A stretch of 64,000 nucleotides of DNA from Flectobacillus roseus (GTDB lineage Bacteria > Bacteroidota > Bacteroidia > Cytophagales > Spirosomataceae), in NCBI RefSeq assembly GCF_030056665.1, contig NZ_JASHIG010000034.1; one strand, written 5' to 3'. The notes beneath the pieces were generated by a model. The model was not told the DNA's origin and searched no databases. It was given only the letters and a program-made list of their open reading frames with translations. Every line of letters starts with the position of its first letter. The stretch's first letter is position 1. The translations under genes and the position numbers were made by a program. Below are positions 61,726 through 64,000 of this stretch, one piece after another.

Positions 61726-61790
61726 GTTTTAAGTCGTAAGTCTTAAAGTACATGAGAGTAACCTTAGGACTTGCGACTTTAAACTAAGAT
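61726..61790. repeat. imperfect inverted repeat between rpsC and rplP
   Basis: TTTAAGTCGTAAGTC faces GACTTGCGACTTTAAA across about 34 nt. No T-run follows, so it is an intercistronic RNA structure rather than a clear terminator. Confidence 0.5.
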
Positions 61791-61796
61791 TAAAAA

Positions 61797-62645
61797 TTAT
61801 CTCTTACCGCCTCCTCTGTTGTTGGTATTTCCTCCTTTACCACCACCACGGTTGTTGTTATTGTTGTTGTTACGACGCTGATCGCCACCACGGCCACCAC
61901 GGTTGTCGCGTCCACGACGTCCGTTATCGTCATCACGACCACCACGATTGTGGTTACCACCGCGAGAATCGCCGCCAGCTTGTTGAGCTGACATACCAGC
62001 GTTTGGAGAAAGATCACGTTTTCCGTACACTTCGCCTTTACATACCCAAACTTTGATACCAATTTTACCATAAACTGTCAAAGCTTCAGATACTGCATAG
62101 TCGATATCAGCACGCAAAGTATGAAGAGGAATACGTCCTTCTTTGTATCCTTCTGAGCGAGCCATTTCAGCACCACCCAAACGGCCAGAAAGTTTCAATT
62201 TGATACCTTGAGCACCTACTCTCATCGCAGAAGCAATTGCTTGCTTCATCGCACGACGGAAAGAAATACGTGCTTCTAATTGCTGAGCGATAGTTTCGCC
62301 AATCAATTTAGCATCAATCTCAGGACGTTTAATTTCAAAGATGTTGATTTGAACATCTTTGCCTGTGATTTTCTTTAATTCTTCTTTGATTTTATCTACT
62401 TCTTGACCACCCTTACCGATTACAACGCCTGGGCGTGCAGTATTGATAGTCAAAGTAATACGTTTCAAAGTACGCTCAATGATTACCTTAGAGATTGCAC
62501 CCTTTGGAATACGAGCAGCTACGTATTTACGGATTTTTTCATCCTCAACTAACTTGTCGGCAAAATTTTTACCGCCGTACCAGTTAGAATCCCAACCTCT
62601 GACGATACCAAGTCTAAGACCAACGGGGTTAACTTTCTGTCCCAT
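61797..62645 (-). CDS. rpsC: 30S ribosomal protein S3 with an RGG/Asn-rich tail
   Basis: A 282-residue S3, which lines the mRNA entry channel. The core is canonical: MGQKVNPVGLRLGIVRGWDS, the KH domain TARPGVVIGKGGQEVDKIKEEL in pieces, and SGRLGGAEMARSEGYKEGRIPLHTLRADIDY in pieces. From about residue 221 a 62-residue disordered tail follows (61797-61985), made of RGG and RGGR units, GGDSRGG, an Asn run and GGG. The bacterial norm is about 210-235 residues. The tail resembles eukaryotic RGG boxes, which bind RNA; its role here is unknown. Confidence 0.98.
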   Translation of the reverse strand: MGQKVNPVGLRLGIVRGWDSNWYGGKNFADKLVEDEKIRKYVAARIPKGAISKVIIERTLKRITLTINTARPGVVIGKGGQEVDKIKEELKKITGKDVQINIFEIKRPEIDAKLIGETIAQQLEARISFRRAMKQAIASAMRVGAQGIKLKLSGRLGGAEMARSEGYKEGRIPLHTLRADIDYAVSEALTVYGKIGIKVWVCKGEVYGKRDLSPNAGMSAQQAGGDSRGGNHNRGGRDDDNGRRGRDNRGGRGGDQRRNNNNNNNRGGGKGGNTNNRGGGKR

Positions 62646-62672
62646 TTTATGATATTTAGATGTTTTCTCTAA

Positions 62673-63044
62673 TTATTCTTCTGATGTTACGATTGATGGA
62701 GCACTTGCAGAAGCAACCACTAATGTAATGTGGTTTGAACGCTTCAAGATTCTGTACCCACGACCTTGTGGAGCTGGACGCAAACGCTTCAAAGAGCTAC
62801 CGCCATCTACCGTAACGGTTTTAACGTATAAGTCAGCATCTTCCAACTTAACGTCTTCGTGCTTGTTTTGCCAGTTAGCAATTGCTGAGAGTAACAATTT
62901 CTCAACAAATCTAGCACCAACTTTAGGCTCATATTTCAAGATACCTAAAGCCTTGTTAACTTTCTGACCTCTAATCATGTCTACCACGATTCTCATTTTC
63001 TGAGGTGAAGTCGGAACATTGTTTAATTTAGCTATTGCTTCCAT
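62673..63044 (-). CDS. rplV: 50S ribosomal protein L22
   Basis: A 123-residue exit-tunnel protein: MEAIAKLNNVPTSPQKMRIVVDMIRGQKVNKAL in pieces, LLLSAIANWQNKHE and the tip-loop region LKRLRPAPQGRGYRILKRSNHITLVV in pieces. It overlaps nothing and lies 86 nt after rpsS. Confidence 0.98.
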   Translation of the reverse strand: MEAIAKLNNVPTSPQKMRIVVDMIRGQKVNKALGILKYEPKVGARFVEKLLLSAIANWQNKHEDVKLEDADLYVKTVTVDGGSSLKRLRPAPQGRGYRILKRSNHITLVVASASAPSIVTSEE

Positions 63045-63130
63045 TTCTATAATTTCGGATTTAGGTTCTGGGATTTTGGATTATCAGGATTGAATCTTAC
63101 AATCCGCAATCCTCATTCCACTATCCCCTA

Positions 63131-63409
63131 TTATCTTTTGCCTTTATCTTTTTTAGCGATGTGACCACGGAAATTGCGTGTTGGAGCAAATTCACCAAGT
63201 TTATGTCCTACCATGTTTTCTGTTACATATACTGGGATAAACTTGTTACCGTTGTGCACTGCGAAAGTATGTCCAACGAAATCAGGAGAAATCATTGAAC
63301 GTCTTGACCAAGTTTTGATAACTGACTTTTTACCTGACTCATTCATAGCAATTACTTTGTTGTCAAGGCGGTAGTCAATATAAGGTCCTTTTTTTAATGA
63401 ACGTGCCAT
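63131..63409 (-). CDS. rpsS: 30S ribosomal protein S19
   Basis: A 92-residue head protein: MARSLKKGPYIDYRLDNKV, IKTWSRRSMISPDFVGHTFAVHNGNKFIPVYVTENMVGHKLGEFAPTRNFRGH in pieces. The length is as in the family. It follows rplB by 7 nt. Confidence 0.99.
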   Translation of the reverse strand: MARSLKKGPYIDYRLDNKVIAMNESGKKSVIKTWSRRSMISPDFVGHTFAVHNGNKFIPVYVTENMVGHKLGEFAPTRNFRGHIAKKDKGKR

Positions 63410-63416
63410 CTATGTA

Positions 63417-64000
63417 TTATTTCTTTCTACTGATGATTAGACGATTTGAATGCTTTTTCTTGTCGCGAGTTTTCTTACCTTTCGCTAACAAGCCGTTACG
63501 TGAACGTGGGTGACCTCCTGAAGAGCGACCCTCACCACCACCCATTGGGTGATCAACTGGGTTCATTACTACACCACGAACTCTTGGACGGCGGCCTAAC
63601 CAACGGTGACGACCAGCTTTACCCAAGTTTGTGTTCATGTGGTCAGCATTAGATACTGAACCAATTGTAGCCAAACAGTTAACTAACACCATACGCATTT
63701 CGCCTGAAGGTAACTTCAATGTAGCATATTTGCTATCACGAGCCAACAATTGAGCATAGGTACCTGCAGAACGAGCTAATTCAGCACCACCACGAGGACG
63801 AAGCTCGATAGCGTGTACAATTGTACCTACTGGAATGCTTGACAATGGCATTGTGTTACCAACTTCAGGAGCTACTGATGTACCAGACACTACTGTCTGA
63901 CCAACTTTCAAACCTGAAGGAGCAATGATGTATGACTTTTCACCATCTGTGTACTCGATCAATGCGATACGAGCTGTACGGTTTGGATCGTATTCAATTG
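63417..64000 (-). CDS. rplB: 50S ribosomal protein L2, 5' part outside the window
   Basis: The C-terminal roughly 194 residues of L2, continuing past the right edge: the last bases still encode YDPNRTARIALIEY, so the frame is open there. The diagnostic VVMNPVDHPMGGGEGRSSGGHP (pieces) carries the peptidyl-transferase histidine region, and LGRRPRVRGV is present. The start codon (near residue 1 of about 274) lies beyond 64000. It heads the part of the S10 operon seen here. Confidence 0.98.
   Translation of the reverse strand, partial: IEYDPNRTARIALIEYTDGEKSYIIAPSGLKVGQTVVSGTSVAPEVGNTMPLSSIPVGTIVHAIELRPRGGAELARSAGTYAQLLARDSKYATLKLPSGEMRMVLVNCLATIGSVSNADHMNTNLGKAGRHRWLGRRPRVRGVVMNPVDHPMGGGEGRSSGGHPRSRNGLLAKGKKTRDKKKHSNRLIISRKK

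Noticed and set aside
61790..62071. 93-codon minus-strand reading frame inside rpsC
   Set aside because: It is an alternative frame of the repetitive S3 tail (Val/Thr-rich), with no independent start signal.

Overview
The window is chromosomal core DNA of a Bacteroidota bacterium, most likely of the Cytophagales (Flectobacillus/Runella/Arcicella-like; this finer placement is inference). The evidence is a secreted protein with a type IX secretion (T9SS) sorting tail, promoters of the Bacteroidota form TTG-N20-TAnnTTTG, little sign of Shine-Dalgarno sequences, many short-signal lipoproteins, an atpD-atpC pair separate from the other ATP synthase genes, and AT-rich spacers. I see no phage, insertion sequence, CRISPR array or toxin-antitoxin module. 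The window looks vertically inherited rather than like an island.

Layout. 1-5105 (minus strand): a secreted protein and a likely operon of lipoproteins of unknown function (a GH-like barrel protein, a large TPR-like lipoprotein, a small lipoprotein). 5282-9635 (minus): a tight four-gene fatty-acid modification operon with two CFA-synthase-type methyltransferases, an FAD oxidoreductase and a DUF1365 protein. 10118-11968 (minus): atpD-atpC. 12483-19839 (plus): a membrane/TPR protein, a LolD/MacB-type ABC ATPase, initiator tRNA, era, der and a DMT transporter. 19934-23450 (minus): a BNR-repeat secreted protein and a T9SS cargo protein with Ig-like repeats. 24118-33395 (mixed): acyl-CoA ligase, siroheme dehydrogenase, LytTR response regulator, fbaA, cysE-cysM, a MetF-like protein and an RsmB-type RNA methyltransferase. 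33457-47981 (mixed): SGNH-like protein, lipoproteins, DUF5009 acyltransferase, gpmI, DUF1684 protein, LMW phosphatase, DivIC/FtsB, eno, rhodanese-thioredoxin fusion, thiL, cytochrome b5-like protein, BadF-type kinase, a large conserved unknown and mnmD. 48144-64000 (minus): carA, then the S10-spc-alpha ribosomal super-operon read from rplB (cut by the window edge) to rplQ.

The genes group by function: three glycolytic enzymes (fbaA, gpmI, eno); sulfur and cysteine supply (siroheme, cysE, cysM); translation and ribosome assembly (era, der, RsmB-like, mnmD, map, infA, ribosomal proteins); and envelope lipid and lipoprotein genes. Almost every transcription unit ends in a clear hairpin terminator, many of them bidirectional between convergent genes.

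The points most worth a second look are the lipid-modification operon, the lipoprotein trio at 1087-5105, the conserved 472-residue unknown at 45877, hairpins on both sides of rpsD, and two promoters whose -10-like box lies only 4 nt before the start codon (thiL and a lipoprotein), which predict leaderless mRNAs. All functions are read from sequence motifs remembered for these families; no database search was run.
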